Shown here in pieces: positions 26,398 to 34,609 of a DNA stretch of 64,000 nt. The number at the start of each line of letters is the position of its first letter. Position 1 is the first letter of the stretch. Both the position numbers and the translations under genes were made by a program. The DNA is taken from assembly GCF_014647675.1 (NCBI RefSeq), contig NZ_BMPQ01000004.1, positions 260,579-324,578 on the forward strand, given 5' to 3'. Below the pieces are notes generated by a model. It was given only the letters and a program-made list of their open reading frames with translations, had not been told where the DNA came from and did not search any database. The stretch is from Streptomyces flaveus (lineage in GTDB: Bacteria; Actinomycetota; Actinomycetes; Streptomycetales; Streptomycetaceae).

Positions 26398-27234
26398 TCA
26401 GGTCAGGGCGAGGAGGCTGACGGCGACGGCGGCGGTGCCCAGGCCGACGAGCTGGCCGCGGTGGATGCGCTCGGCGAGTACGCCGCGGGCGAGCAGGACC
26501 GTGCCGGCCGGATAGAGGGCGACGATCACGGCGACGACGGCGAGGTCCCCGCTGCGGGCGGCGAGCAGGAACAGCAGGTTCGCCACTGAGTCCAGCACAC
26601 CCGCGGCCGCGGACATCGCGTACGCGGGCCGCTCCGAGCCCAGCCTGCGGTACATGACCCCTGCCGCGGCCAGGGTGATGGCCGAGGAGACCGCCCGGCC
26701 CACGATCAGCGGCGCCACGCCGCTGTCGGACGGCGTCTGGTGCAGGAAGACCAGCTGGAGGGCGATGGCGGCGCCCGCGCCGAAGGCCAGCAGCAGCGCC
26801 GTACGGGAGGGGCGCGCCGACCCGGCGCCGTGTCCGGCGCTGACCAGTACGACCGCCACCAGCGCGAGCGGCAGACCCACCACTCCGGCGACGGCCAGGT
26901 GCTCGCCCTGCAACAGGCCCACCCCGACGGGTAGCGCCGCGGACACCAGCGCGGTCACGGGCGACAGCACGTTCATCGGACCGATCGCCAGCGTGCGGTA
27001 GAGCAGGACGAACGCGGCGGCGGAGGCGACCCCGGACGCGGCACCCCAGCCGAAGGCGCCGACGCTGAACGAGGCGCCGAGCACCGGCCACAGCAGCAGC
27101 TCGACCACGAGAGACGCCGGGGCCGCGATCATCACCGTACGCAGCACATGAGCCTTACGGGCGCCGAGACCGCCGAGGAAGTCGGCGCATCCGTAGGCGA
27201 GTGAGCTGCCCAGGGCCAGCAGCAGAGCGATCAC
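26398..27234 (-). CDS. EamA/DMT-superfamily exporter
   Basis: This is a 278-residue protein. GTG at 27234 follows AAGGGA by six bases; longer TTG/ATG starts at 27276 and 27255 lack a ribosome site and run into the repeat region. There are about ten hydrophobic segments in two halves (first half ends near VLVSAGHGAGSARPSR, second begins TALLLAFGAGAAIALQ), the usual duplicated EamA fold. GPMNVLSPVTALVSAALPV is a conserved segment. It likely exports an amino acid or metabolite. It is divergent from the XRE-cupin regulator. Confidence 0.8.
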   Translation of the reverse strand: MIALLLALGSSLAYGCADFLGGLGARKAHVLRTVMIAAPASLVVELLLWPVLGASFSVGAFGWGAASGVASAAAFVLLYRTLAIGPMNVLSPVTALVSAALPVGVGLLQGEHLAVAGVVGLPLALVAVVLVSAGHGAGSARPSRTALLLAFGAGAAIALQLVFLHQTPSDSGVAPLIVGRAVSSAITLAAAGVMYRRLGSERPAYAMSAAAGVLDSVANLLFLLAARSGDLAVVAVIVALYPAGTVLLARGVLAERIHRGQLVGLGTAAVAVSLLALT

Positions 27235-27258
27235 AGCACATCCCTTACTATTCATTCG

Positions 27259-27309
27259 AACGACCGCACCGTACAACGCAACGACCGGTCCGTGTCAACC
27301 GAACGACCG
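27259..27309. promoter_or_regulatory. Three direct AACGACCG repeats in the EamA/XRE divergent gap
   Basis: AACGACCG occurs at 27259-27266, 27280-27287 and 27302-27309, spaced 21 and 22 bases, about two helical turns each. The sites lie between the divergent EamA operon and the XRE-cupin gene, which suggests one-face binding of the regulator to both promoters. Confidence 0.55.
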
Positions 27310-27350
27310 CGCGGTGCATTGAAGTGGTCAGTGGCGAGGATGGAGATCAG

Positions 27351-27935
27351 ATGGCCGAGACAGCCGCAGCCCTGCGGACGGTCGCGCACAACGTCCGGGC
27401 GGCCCGCACCCGGGCGGGCCTGTCCCTGGAGGAACTCAGCCGACGCTCCCAGGTCAGCAAGGGAGCCCTGGTGGCCCTGGAGAAAGCCCAGGGCAACCCC
27501 AACCTGGCCACCCTGGTCCGGCTGGCCGACACCCTCGGCATCTCGGTGTCCGACCTGATGCAGGGACCGCCCGAAGGCCGCGTCCGCGTCGTGGCCGCGG
27601 ACGCCGTGGCACCGCTGTGGACCGGAGAACGGGGGAGTGAGGCCCGGCTCATGCTGACGACCTCAGGCCCGGCCCCCGTCGAGGTCTGGCGCTGGCGACT
27701 GGAACCGGACGAGGAATACCCCAGCCACCCCCACCAGGCCGGCGTCGTGGAAACCGTCAGCGTCACCACCGGCCGGATGACCCTGATCGTCGACGGCACC
27801 GAACACGCCCTGGAAGCCGGACAGACCGCCACCTTCGACGGCGACAGCCCTCACACCTACCGCGGCTCCGGCACCGAAACCTGCAGCCTGATCATGACGG
27901 TCCACCTGCCGCCCGGTCCCGCTTCCACAACCTGA
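27351..27935 (+). CDS. XRE-family HTH regulator with C-terminal cupin sensor
   Basis: This is a 194-residue protein whose ATG at 27351 has GGAG nearby. The N-terminal HTH_3 domain (residues 9-62) reads LRTVAHNVRAARTRAGLSLEEL...SKGALVALEKAQGNPNLATL. A C-terminal cupin (about 110-185) includes SHPHQAGVVETVSVTTGRMTL and the second strand pair EAGQTATFDGDSPHTY. Such proteins sense a small metabolite in the cupin. It probably controls the divergent exporter operon through the repeats in between. Confidence 0.85.
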   Translation: MAETAAALRTVAHNVRAARTRAGLSLEELSRRSQVSKGALVALEKAQGNPNLATLVRLADTLGISVSDLMQGPPEGRVRVVAADAVAPLWTGERGSEARLMLTTSGPAPVEVWRWRLEPDEEYPSHPHQAGVVETVSVTTGRMTLIVDGTEHALEAGQTATFDGDSPHTYRGSGTETCSLIMTVHLPPGPASTT

Positions 27936-28166
27936 CCTGACCCCCGCCATGGCTGATCGATGGTCACCCCGCGCCCGATGCCCGCGTCGTGGTCCTATGG
28001 AGCAAACCTCTCAGCCCTCGGAGCCAACAGGCCCCCGGGGGGCCGTAGTTGGGTGAGATGTCCCGGGCCGGGCTCACCACGCGCCCGGGAACCCCGCGCA
28101 CTCGCCCGCACGTTCCCCGCAACACATGCGCACCTCAGCCAAGCCATACATGGAGGAGCCGGATAC

Positions 28167-29333
28167 ATGGTGACCCGCATACTCGTCATCGGCGGCGGGA
28201 TCGCCGGCACGACGACGGCCCTGGCCCTGCACAAGGCCGGCTTCGACGTCTCCGTGTACGAGGCCCACCCCGACTCGGCCGAGGACATCGGCGCCTTCCT
28301 CACGCTCGCGAGCAACGGCATGCGAGCCCTCGCGCAGATCGACGCCTCCGCCGCGGTCACCGCGGCCGGTTTCCCGCTGACCTCGATGCGCGTCCTCGAC
28401 GGCGCGGGCACCGAAGTCGCACAGAGGCCGCTCGGCGAGGCCGACAACCCCGTCCTGCGGTTCCGGTGCCTGCGTCGCGGCGAACTCAACGCCGCACTGC
28501 AGGCCGAGGCCGCCCGCCGGGGCATCAGCATCCGGCACGGCGCCTCGCTGGCGTCCGTTCAGGACGGCCCCGACCGCGTCACCGCACACTTCACCGACGG
28601 CAGCACCACGACCGGCGACCTGCTCATCGGCGCCGACGGCCTGAACTCCACCGTCCGCCGGACGATCGCCCCTGCCTCACAACCGCGCTACGCGGGCGAG
28701 TGCGTGTTCTACGGCTACACCGCCGGCGCCACTCCGGCCGAGGTGGCCGACGACGAGCGCATCACCATGGTGCGCGGCAGCGCTGCCGCCTTCGGCTACG
28801 CGGTGTCGCCGGACGGGGAGACGTACTGGTTCGCGCGTGTGGCCGGAGAAGCCCTGGCAGCCGACGAGATCGCACACGGCACACCTGGCCAGTGGCGCGA
28901 CCTGCTGCTGCCGCTGCTGCGCGAAGACGCCACCCCGGCCGCTGACATCGTCGCCGCCACCACCGGCGACATCCTGGTCACCAACGCCACCGAGATGCCG
29001 CCCGGCGCGCCCTGGTACTCGGGACGGACGCTGGTCATCGGCGACGCCGCCCACGCGGCCTCCCCGGCAACCGGGCAAGGGGCCTCGATGGCGATGGAGG
29101 ACGCCGTCATCCTCGCCAAAGCCCTGCGCGACACCCCCGACACCGACACCGCGCTGTCCGTCTACGAGACGCTCCGCCGCCCACGCGTGGAACACAACAC
29201 CACCGTCAGCGGAAACATCTCCCGCGGCGTCCACGCACCGTCCCGCACCGGTCAAGCGCCTGCGTCCCGGCCGGCGGACGAGGAACTTGCCCGGCTGCTG
29301 GAGTGGAACTCCACCATAGGAATCAATGTCTGA
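28167..29333 (+). CDS. FAD-dependent monooxygenase (TetX/salicylate hydroxylase-like)
   Basis: This is a 388-residue protein. The ATG at 28167 follows GGAGGAG by eight bases, so earlier in-frame starts are rejected. Class A flavoprotein motifs are present: VIGGGIAGTTTALALHKAGF, LIGADGLNSTVRRTI (DG motif) and VIGDAAHAASPATGQGASMAMEDA (GD motif). It could hydroxylate an aromatic or inactivate a planar antibiotic. No neighbour in the same direction indicates the substrate. It is monocistronic, ending before a converging ArsR gene. Confidence 0.82.
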   Translation: MVTRILVIGGGIAGTTTALALHKAGFDVSVYEAHPDSAEDIGAFLTLASNGMRALAQIDASAAVTAAGFPLTSMRVLDGAGTEVAQRPLGEADNPVLRFRCLRRGELNAALQAEAARRGISIRHGASLASVQDGPDRVTAHFTDGSTTTGDLLIGADGLNSTVRRTIAPASQPRYAGECVFYGYTAGATPAEVADDERITMVRGSAAAFGYAVSPDGETYWFARVAGEALAADEIAHGTPGQWRDLLLPLLREDATPAADIVAATTGDILVTNATEMPPGAPWYSGRTLVIGDAAHAASPATGQGASMAMEDAVILAKALRDTPDTDTALSVYETLRRPRVEHNTTVSGNISRGVHAPSRTGQAPASRPADEELARLLEWNSTIGINV

Positions 29334-29375
29334 GGCTGCCCCCGCCAGGGTCGAACCGCCCTCCCGGCGGACCGC

Positions 29376-29738
29376 CTAGCTCGAATCCCGCTCCGCAGCC
29401 TCCGCTTCCTCGGCCACGCGCTTGATGGTCGCCAACCGCCTGTCCCAGTCGGCCGCCAGCGTCGCCATCCACCGCGCCGTCGCGTCCAGTGCCGCGGGCC
29501 GCACCACGTAGCGCATCTCGCGTCCGACCCGGCTCCCGGACACCAGCCCGGCGGCATCCAGGACGGCGAGGTGTTTGACCACCGCCTGGCGCGAGACGGG
29601 GAGTTGGGCGGCGAGCGTCGTCGCGGTGGCCTCGCCCTGGGCCGCCAACTGATCGAGGAGCTGACGCCGCGTCGGGTCGGCCAGCGCAGCGAGGACGCTG
29701 TCGACCGGCCCGACGGTGCCGCGAGACTCCTCCGTCAT
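29376..29738 (-). CDS. ArsR-family winged-helix regulator
   Basis: This is a 120-residue protein. The winged HTH occupies residues 12-85 (LAALADPTRRQLLDQL...LPVSRQAVVKHLAVLDAAGLV), followed by a helical tail. No cysteine metal site is seen, so it belongs to the non-metal ArsR/SmtB group that pairs with SRPBCC proteins. It starts within the stop of the SRPBCC gene (4-base overlap) and likely autoregulates the pair through two palindromes upstream. Confidence 0.85.
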   Translation of the reverse strand: MTEESRGTVGPVDSVLAALADPTRRQLLDQLAAQGEATATTLAAQLPVSRQAVVKHLAVLDAAGLVSGSRVGREMRYVVRPAALDATARWMATLAADWDRRLATIKRVAEEAEAAERDSS

Positions 29739-30181
29739 GCGGATGGCTGTTCGGCGCGCGTCTTGAGCGCGTCGAGCTCCAGGGGCCAACCCTCGCTGTG
29801 GTCCTTGAAGTTCTGGCTGCGCAGCTCCTCGGAGCCGGCCAGCGCCGCGAACCCGCTCTCCACCACGCGCAGCCGTGTCTGCTCGCCCTCCTGAGTCAAC
29901 GTGAACTCGACGAGGGTGCTGTTGTCCTCGCGCAGCTCTTCGCCCGGGAACGCGCTGGTCCAGCGGTACGCCAGATACGTCGGAGGCTGAACCTTCTCCA
30001 CTCGCACCGGGAAGTCCCCGTGCTCGGCGTTCTTCGCCACCATCGACTCTCCTTCCCTGGCCACCGTGCCGGGCAGGCTCGCCTTGTCGGCCACCCAGAA
30101 CCCGGGCTGGGCCACCAGCGTCCAGACCCGCTCCAGGGGTGCCGCGATCAGGGTTTCGCGCTCGATCCGGTCCTCGCTCAT
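29735..30181 (-). CDS. SRPBCC (AHSA1-like) domain protein
   Basis: This is a 148-residue protein starting MSEDRIERETLIAAPLERVW, the usual SRPBCC opening strand and helix. Later it has PPTYLAYRW and a TLVEFTLTQEGEQTRLRVVESGF strand pair. The family forms a deep hydrophobic cavity for lipids or small ligands. Pairing with a co-transcribed ArsR gene is a frequent arrangement whose function is poorly known. Confidence 0.82.
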   Translation of the reverse strand: MSEDRIERETLIAAPLERVWTLVAQPGFWVADKASLPGTVAREGESMVAKNAEHGDFPVRVEKVQPPTYLAYRWTSAFPGEELREDNSTLVEFTLTQEGEQTRLRVVESGFAALAGSEELRSQNFKDHSEGWPLELDALKTRAEQPSA

Positions 30182-30231
30182 GACATGACTCCTTCGCCGT
30201 CATTCGTCCTTGTCATCCACTGCCGTCCTTG

Positions 30232-30251
30232 GTGCAACCCCAGAGTTGCAC
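30232..30251. promoter_or_regulatory. ArsR-type palindrome, copy 1
   Basis: GTGCAACCCCAGAGTTGCAC has perfect 7-bp arms (GTGCAAC/GTTGCAC). It lies 51 bases before the SRPBCC start. A near-identical copy follows at 30266-30285, 34 bases apart start to start. Confidence 0.7.
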
Positions 30252-30265
30252 ATCGCTCCCTCCAT

Positions 30266-30285
30266 GTGCAACCCCAGAGTTGCGC
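30266..30285. promoter_or_regulatory. ArsR-type palindrome, copy 2
   Basis: GTGCAACCCCAGAGTTGCGC differs by a single base from copy 1 and overlaps the first base of the LacI stop codon. Two copies of such a long identical sequence imply a dedicated operator for the ArsR protein. Confidence 0.68.
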
Positions 30286-31331
30286 TAAGCGTTACCGCTC
30301 ACCACTAATTCCGGAGGCATGTTGTACGGCGTGACGACCTGGATCGGCGACGGCAGCGCGGGAGCCGTATCGGCAGGCAGGGCCCCCTGACCTCGCATGA
30401 TGACCCGGCAGGCGCGGCGCATGTCCTGGCGCAGGTCGTGGTGGAGTACGGCGGACAGCCGCCCCGCCCGCAGCAGCCACGCGTTGTCGTGGTCCAGGTC
30501 GTGGGCGATGAAGACCTCGCACGACCGCTTCAAGGCGTCGAACGCGTCGAGCGTGGCGACGTTGCCGCCCCCGATCGAGTAGACCGCCTTGATGCCGGGG
30601 TCGTCCCGGAGTGCGGCCAGCACCAGGTCGTACTGGGTGACGTCCAGGCCGTCGCTGTCGGTGACCTCGACCAGGCGTCGTACGGGGTGCTGGGCGCGTA
30701 TCGCCGCGCGGAAACCCATCTCGCGCTCCTCCTCGCCCCGGAAGAAACCCCGGCTGACGGTGGTCAGAACGTGCCCCGGCCGGTCGCCCAGCCACTGGCC
30801 CAGGAGATACGCGGCGGTGGCGCCCGCCGCCCGGTTGTCGATGCCGACGTAGGCGAGCCGCCCACTGGCAGGCAGATCGGTCACCAGCGTCACGACCGAA
30901 ATGCCGACGGCCACCAACCGGTCGACGGCGGCGGCGACTTCGGGTACATCCGGGGCCTTGAGGATGACGCCCTGCGAACCGCGCCTGGCGATCCGGTCCA
31001 GGATGCCGACCAGCTCCCCGACCGGGCCCCTCTCACGGAAGTGGAAGCGGGAGCGCAGCACCGCCGGGTGCAGGGACGGCAGCTCGGCCTCCAGCGCAGC
31101 GCGTACGGCGGTGGTGAAGCGCTCCGGTGCCTGCATCACTATGTCGATCATGAAGGTACGGCCGACGAGCCGGACCTGGGTGCGCTGCCGGTCCAGGTCG
31201 GCAATCGCCCGGTGCACCTCCTGCGCGGTGCTCTCCCGCACGCCGCCCCGGCCGTTGAGGACCCGGTCGACCGTGGCTTCGCTCAGGCCCGCCTGACGTG
31301 CGATCTCCCGAACAGGGAAGGGGTGGCCCAT
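30285..31331 (-). CDS. LacI-family transcriptional regulator
   Basis: This is a 348-residue protein. The HTH is at residues 7-50 (VREIARQAGLSEATVDRVLNGRGGVRE), followed by a periplasmic-binding-like sensor domain with YVGIDNRAAGATAAYLLGQWL and AVYSIGGGNVATLDAF. It reads leftward and is divergent from a dioxygenase-SDR-dehydrogenase operon. Sugar- or inositol-like effectors are usual for this class. It likely controls the adjacent operon through the direct repeats in the gap. Confidence 0.85.
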   Translation of the reverse strand: MGHPFPVREIARQAGLSEATVDRVLNGRGGVRESTAQEVHRAIADLDRQRTQVRLVGRTFMIDIVMQAPERFTTAVRAALEAELPSLHPAVLRSRFHFRERGPVGELVGILDRIARRGSQGVILKAPDVPEVAAAVDRLVAVGISVVTLVTDLPASGRLAYVGIDNRAAGATAAYLLGQWLGDRPGHVLTTVSRGFFRGEEEREMGFRAAIRAQHPVRRLVEVTDSDGLDVTQYDLVLAALRDDPGIKAVYSIGGGNVATLDAFDALKRSCEVFIAHDLDHDNAWLLRAGRLSAVLHHDLRQDMRRACRVIMRGQGALPADTAPALPSPIQVVTPYNMPPELVVSGNA

Positions 31332-31344
31332 GCGCCGGCTCCTT

Positions 31345-31392
31345 GAGGGGTTTTTGATGGGTTCCTGCTGGTTGTTCGAGGGGTTTGTAATG
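31345..31392. promoter_or_regulatory. Direct repeats in the LacI/dioxygenase divergent gap
   Basis: GAGGGGTTTTTGATG (31345-31359) and GAGGGGTTTGTAATG (31378-31392) match at 13 of 15 bases and are 33 bases apart, about three helical turns. They are candidate regulator sites; neither is palindromic as LacI operators usually are, so the link is weak. Confidence 0.35.
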
Positions 31393-31438
31393 ACAAGAAT
31401 GACAGCGCTCCACCGCTCCGTGCCCTGAAGGGACGACG

Positions 31439-32596
31439 ATGACCGTCACCTCCGTACACCCCCGTCCCTGGCTGTCCGAGCAGGACTGCGACCTGGACTC
31501 CTTCCGTGCGCTCGTCGAGCAGGAGACCGACCCCACCGACTACCCGCAGGCCTCCGCCATCGTGCGCAACGTGCCGGTCTACGACGCCGACCAGGTCGAG
31601 GCCGACCGCGAGTTCCAGGCCGAGCTGGTGCACGCGCTCGCCGAGGGCCCGGGCATCGTCGTCTTCCGGGGCGCCTTCGCTGACCCTGAGGTCGTCGACC
31701 GGGCCACCGCCGTCTTCGACGCCCTGATCGCCGAGCAGCGTGCCGCGGGCGCGACCGCGGGGGACCACTTCGCCAAGCCGGGCGCCAACGACCGGGTGTG
31801 GAACGCGCTGGAGAAGGCGGCCCTGTACGACGCGGAGGCGTTCGCCGACTACTACGCCAACGACGTCCTCGCCCTGGTGTCCTCGGCCTGGCTCGGCCCC
31901 GGCTACCAGGTCACCTCCCAGATCAACGTGGTCAACCCGGGCGGCGCCGCCCAGACCGTGCACCGCGACTACCACCTCGGCTTCCTCTCCAACGAGACCG
32001 CGGCCGCCTACCCGGCGCACGTCCACCGCCTCTCACCCGTACTGACCCTCCAGGGCGCGGTCGCCCACTGCGACATGCCCGTCGAGTCCGGCCCGACGAT
32101 GTACCTGCCGCATTCACAGAAGTACGAGCCCGGCTACCTGGCCTGGCGACTGCCCGAATTCCGGGCCTACTTCGAGGCGCGTCACGTCCAGCTCCCCCTC
32201 GCCAAGGGCGACGCGGTGTTCTTCAACCCCGCCCTCTTCCACGCCGCCGGGTACAACCGGTCCGCGGACATCCGCCGCATGGCGAACCTGCTCCAGATCT
32301 CCTCGGCCTTCGGGCGGGCCATGGAGACCGTCGACTGTGAGGCCATCGCGAACGCCGTCTACCCGGTGCTGCTGAAGCGCAAGGCCGAGGGCGTACGCCA
32401 GGAGTGGCTGGACACGGTGATCGCGGCCAGTGCCGAGGGCTACCCCTTCCCGACGAACCTGGACTCCGACCCGCCCGTCGACGGACTGGCCCCGCCCTCC
32501 CAGGCGGACCTCGTCCGGCGCGCCCTCCGCGAGGACTGGACCCCGGAACACCTGCGGGACGCACTGCGGGCCGCCACCGAGCGCCGCGAGAGCTGA
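31439..32596 (+). CDS. Phytanoyl-CoA dioxygenase (PhyH)-like Fe(II)/2-oxoglutarate oxygenase
   Basis: This is a 385-residue protein. The metal triad is visible as HxD in VHRDYHLG (His175, Asp177) and distal His268 in ALFHAAGYN, with Arg274 or Arg279 as candidate 2-oxoglutarate anchors. The family hydroxylates or demethylates small molecules using O2 and 2-oxoglutarate. It begins an operon with an SDR and an inositol-dehydrogenase-like gene. I infer action on a cyclitol or a related polyol, for example oxidative removal of an O-methyl group, but no direct evidence fixes the substrate. Confidence 0.75.
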   Translation: MTVTSVHPRPWLSEQDCDLDSFRALVEQETDPTDYPQASAIVRNVPVYDADQVEADREFQAELVHALAEGPGIVVFRGAFADPEVVDRATAVFDALIAEQRAAGATAGDHFAKPGANDRVWNALEKAALYDAEAFADYYANDVLALVSSAWLGPGYQVTSQINVVNPGGAAQTVHRDYHLGFLSNETAAAYPAHVHRLSPVLTLQGAVAHCDMPVESGPTMYLPHSQKYEPGYLAWRLPEFRAYFEARHVQLPLAKGDAVFFNPALFHAAGYNRSADIRRMANLLQISSAFGRAMETVDCEAIANAVYPVLLKRKAEGVRQEWLDTVIAASAEGYPFPTNLDSDPPVDGLAPPSQADLVRRALREDWTPEHLRDALRAATERRES

Positions 32597-32611
32597 GGAA
32601 CGAGAGAGCAC

Positions 32612-33388
32612 ATGGGACTTCTTGAGGACAAGGTCGTCCTCGTCAACGGCGGCACCCAGGGCGTCGGCGCGGCCGTCGCCCGGGCCGCCGCCCGCGAGGG
32701 CGCGACCGTGGCCGTCACGGGGCGCCGCCCCGAACTCGGCGAGGCACTGGCCACCGAACTGACCGAGGCCGGGACCAAGGCCATGTACGTACGGGCCGAC
32801 CTCGCCGACGCGCAGCAGGCGCGGGGGAGTGCGGCCCGGGTGATCGAGGCGTACGGTCGGATCGACTGCCTGGTCAACTCCGCCGGACTCACCTCCCGCG
32901 GAACACTGCTCGACACCACGCCCGAGCTGTTCGACGCGCACATCGCGATCAACCTCAAGGGCCCGTTCTTCGCCATGCAGGCCGCCGTCGCCGACATGCT
33001 GGCGCGCAAGGCGCCCGGCACGATCGTCAACATCATCACTTCGTCCGAGCACGGCGGACAGCCCTTCCTCGCCCCGTACGTCGCCGCCAAGGCCGGACTC
33101 GCAGGGCTGACGCGCAACGCCGCGCACGCCCACCGCTGGGACCGGATCCGGATCAACGGCCTGAACATCGGCTGGACCGCGACCGAGGGCGAGGACGCCA
33201 CCCAGCGCACCTTCCACGGCGCGGGCGACGACTGGCGCGAACAGGCCGCGCAGAAGCTGCCGATGGGCAAGCTCGGCCGGCCCGACGAGATCGCCGACTT
33301 CGTGGTCCTGCTGCTCTCCGACCGCAGCGGTGTCGTCACCGGCTCGGTCATCGACTGGGACCAGAACGTCCTCGGCGGACTCGACTGA
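32612..33388 (+). CDS. Short-chain dehydrogenase/reductase
   Basis: This is a 258-residue protein of classical SDR length. It has the cofactor motif NGGTQGVG (12-19), NSAG (89-92), catalytic Ser144 or Ser145 in ITSSEHGG, and Tyr156-x3-Lys160 (APYVAAK). It oxidises or reduces a hydroxyl/keto group with NAD(P). It starts 15 bases after the dioxygenase gene and precedes a Gfo/Idh/MocA gene, so a two-step polyol oxidation is plausible. Confidence 0.85.
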   Translation: MGLLEDKVVLVNGGTQGVGAAVARAAAREGATVAVTGRRPELGEALATELTEAGTKAMYVRADLADAQQARGSAARVIEAYGRIDCLVNSAGLTSRGTLLDTTPELFDAHIAINLKGPFFAMQAAVADMLARKAPGTIVNIITSSEHGGQPFLAPYVAAKAGLAGLTRNAAHAHRWDRIRINGLNIGWTATEGEDATQRTFHGAGDDWREQAAQKLPMGKLGRPDEIADFVVLLLSDRSGVVTGSVIDWDQNVLGGLD

Positions 33389-33459
33389 GCCGCGCGACAC
33401 ACACGTACGGATCACCACTGACACGTACGACGCACAAGGAAACAAGGAGCCCCTGAACC

Positions 33460-34464
33460 ATGCGTATCGGCATCCTCGGCCTCGGCCGCATCGGCGCGTT
33501 CCACGCCGAGACCCTCTCCCGGCTCGACGTGGTCGAGTCCCTCGTCGTCGCGGACCCGTTCGCGGATGCCGTCACGGCGGCCGTCGAGCGCTTCGGCGCC
33601 GAAGCGGTCGGCTCGCCGGAGGCGGTGCTGGCCGCCGGCGTGGACGGCGTGGTGATCGCCGCCGCGACCGACGCCCATCCCGGACTGATCCGGGCCGCCG
33701 TCGAGGCGGGAGTGCCGGTCTTCTGCGAGAAGCCCGTCGCCCGCGCGATGAAGGAGGGCGTCGAGGTCCTGAACGCCGTGCGGGACAGCGGCGTCGAGAT
33801 CCAGATCGGCTACAACCGGCGATTCGACGCCGGCTTCGTGGCCGCCCGTGCCGCCGTCCAGAGCGGCGAACTCGGCCCGCTGCACACCGTACGGTCCACC
33901 ACCCTGGACCCGGCGCCGCCGCCGGCCACGTACATCGCCGCCTCCGGAGGCATCTTCCGCGACTGCTCCGTGCACGACTTCGACATCATCCGCTGGGTCA
34001 CCGGCCGCGAGGTGACCGAGGTGTACGCCGTCGGCGGCAACCGGGGCGCCGACTACATCAAGGAGGCGGGCGACGCCGACACCACCGGCGCGATCCTCAC
34101 CCTCGACGACGGCACGATCGCGGTGGTGTCCAACTCCCGCCACAACGCCCGCGGTTACGACGTCCGCATGGAGATCCACGGCTTCCAGGACTCCATCGCG
34201 GTCGGCCTGGAGGACAAGCTGCCGCTGCGCTCCGTGGAGCCAGGCGTCACGTTCCCCGCCGGGACGCCGCACGACTTCTTCATGGACCGCTTCACCGACG
34301 CCTACCGCGCCGAACTCGACGCGTTCACCGAGGTCGTCGCCGGCCGGCGAACCTCGCCGTGCACGGTGGCCGACGCGCTCGAGGCAGGCTGGATCGCCGA
34401 GGCCTGCACGCTGTCGCTGCACGAGCACCGGCCGGTGACGATCACCGAGGTCCGCGCCGGATGA
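33460..34464 (+). CDS. iolG: Gfo/Idh/MocA dehydrogenase, probable inositol 2-dehydrogenase
   Basis: This is a 334-residue protein. It has an N-terminal Rossmann motif GILGLGRIGAFH (5-15) and the family Lys91 in CEKPVAR. Active-site Asp168 and His172 lie in GGIFRDCSVHDFDIIRW, as in inositol dehydrogenases. The NAD-dependent oxidation of myo-inositol to scyllo-inosose would supply the IolE-like dehydratase encoded nearby. No other IolG candidate is visible in the window, which supports the assignment. Related sugar dehydrogenases cannot be excluded by eye. Confidence 0.75.
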   Translation: MRIGILGLGRIGAFHAETLSRLDVVESLVVADPFADAVTAAVERFGAEAVGSPEAVLAAGVDGVVIAAATDAHPGLIRAAVEAGVPVFCEKPVARAMKEGVEVLNAVRDSGVEIQIGYNRRFDAGFVAARAAVQSGELGPLHTVRSTTLDPAPPPATYIAASGGIFRDCSVHDFDIIRWVTGREVTEVYAVGGNRGADYIKEAGDADTTGAILTLDDGTIAVVSNSRHNARGYDVRMEIHGFQDSIAVGLEDKLPLRSVEPGVTFPAGTPHDFFMDRFTDAYRAELDAFTEVVAGRRTSPCTVADALEAGWIAEACTLSLHEHRPVTITEVRAG

Positions 34465-34469
34465 GAGCT

Positions 34470-34514
34470 CTCGCCTGTGTCCCGGGTGCCTCGGGCACCC
34501 GGGACACAGGCGAG
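34470..34514. terminator. Perfect 21-bp hairpin after the inositol-dehydrogenase-like gene
   Basis: The left arm 34470-34490 (begins CTCGCCTGTG) and right arm 34494-34514 (ends CAGGCGAG) are perfectly complementary over 21 bp with a 3-base loop. No T-tract follows. It starts six bases after the stop and is one of the strongest hairpins in the window. Confidence 0.75.
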
Positions 34515-34609
34515 TGAACATCGCACCTCCGGCGTCCGTTTACGGGCATGTGGTCTCTCCGTACGACCATGAGAGCCGCCCATGCCCGACCGATCGAGGA
34601 GCGACGACC

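Noticed and set aside
29334..29375. Possible terminator between the flavin monooxygenase and ArsR genes
   Set aside because: Only short imperfect pairing could be seen; not enough to report as a hairpin.
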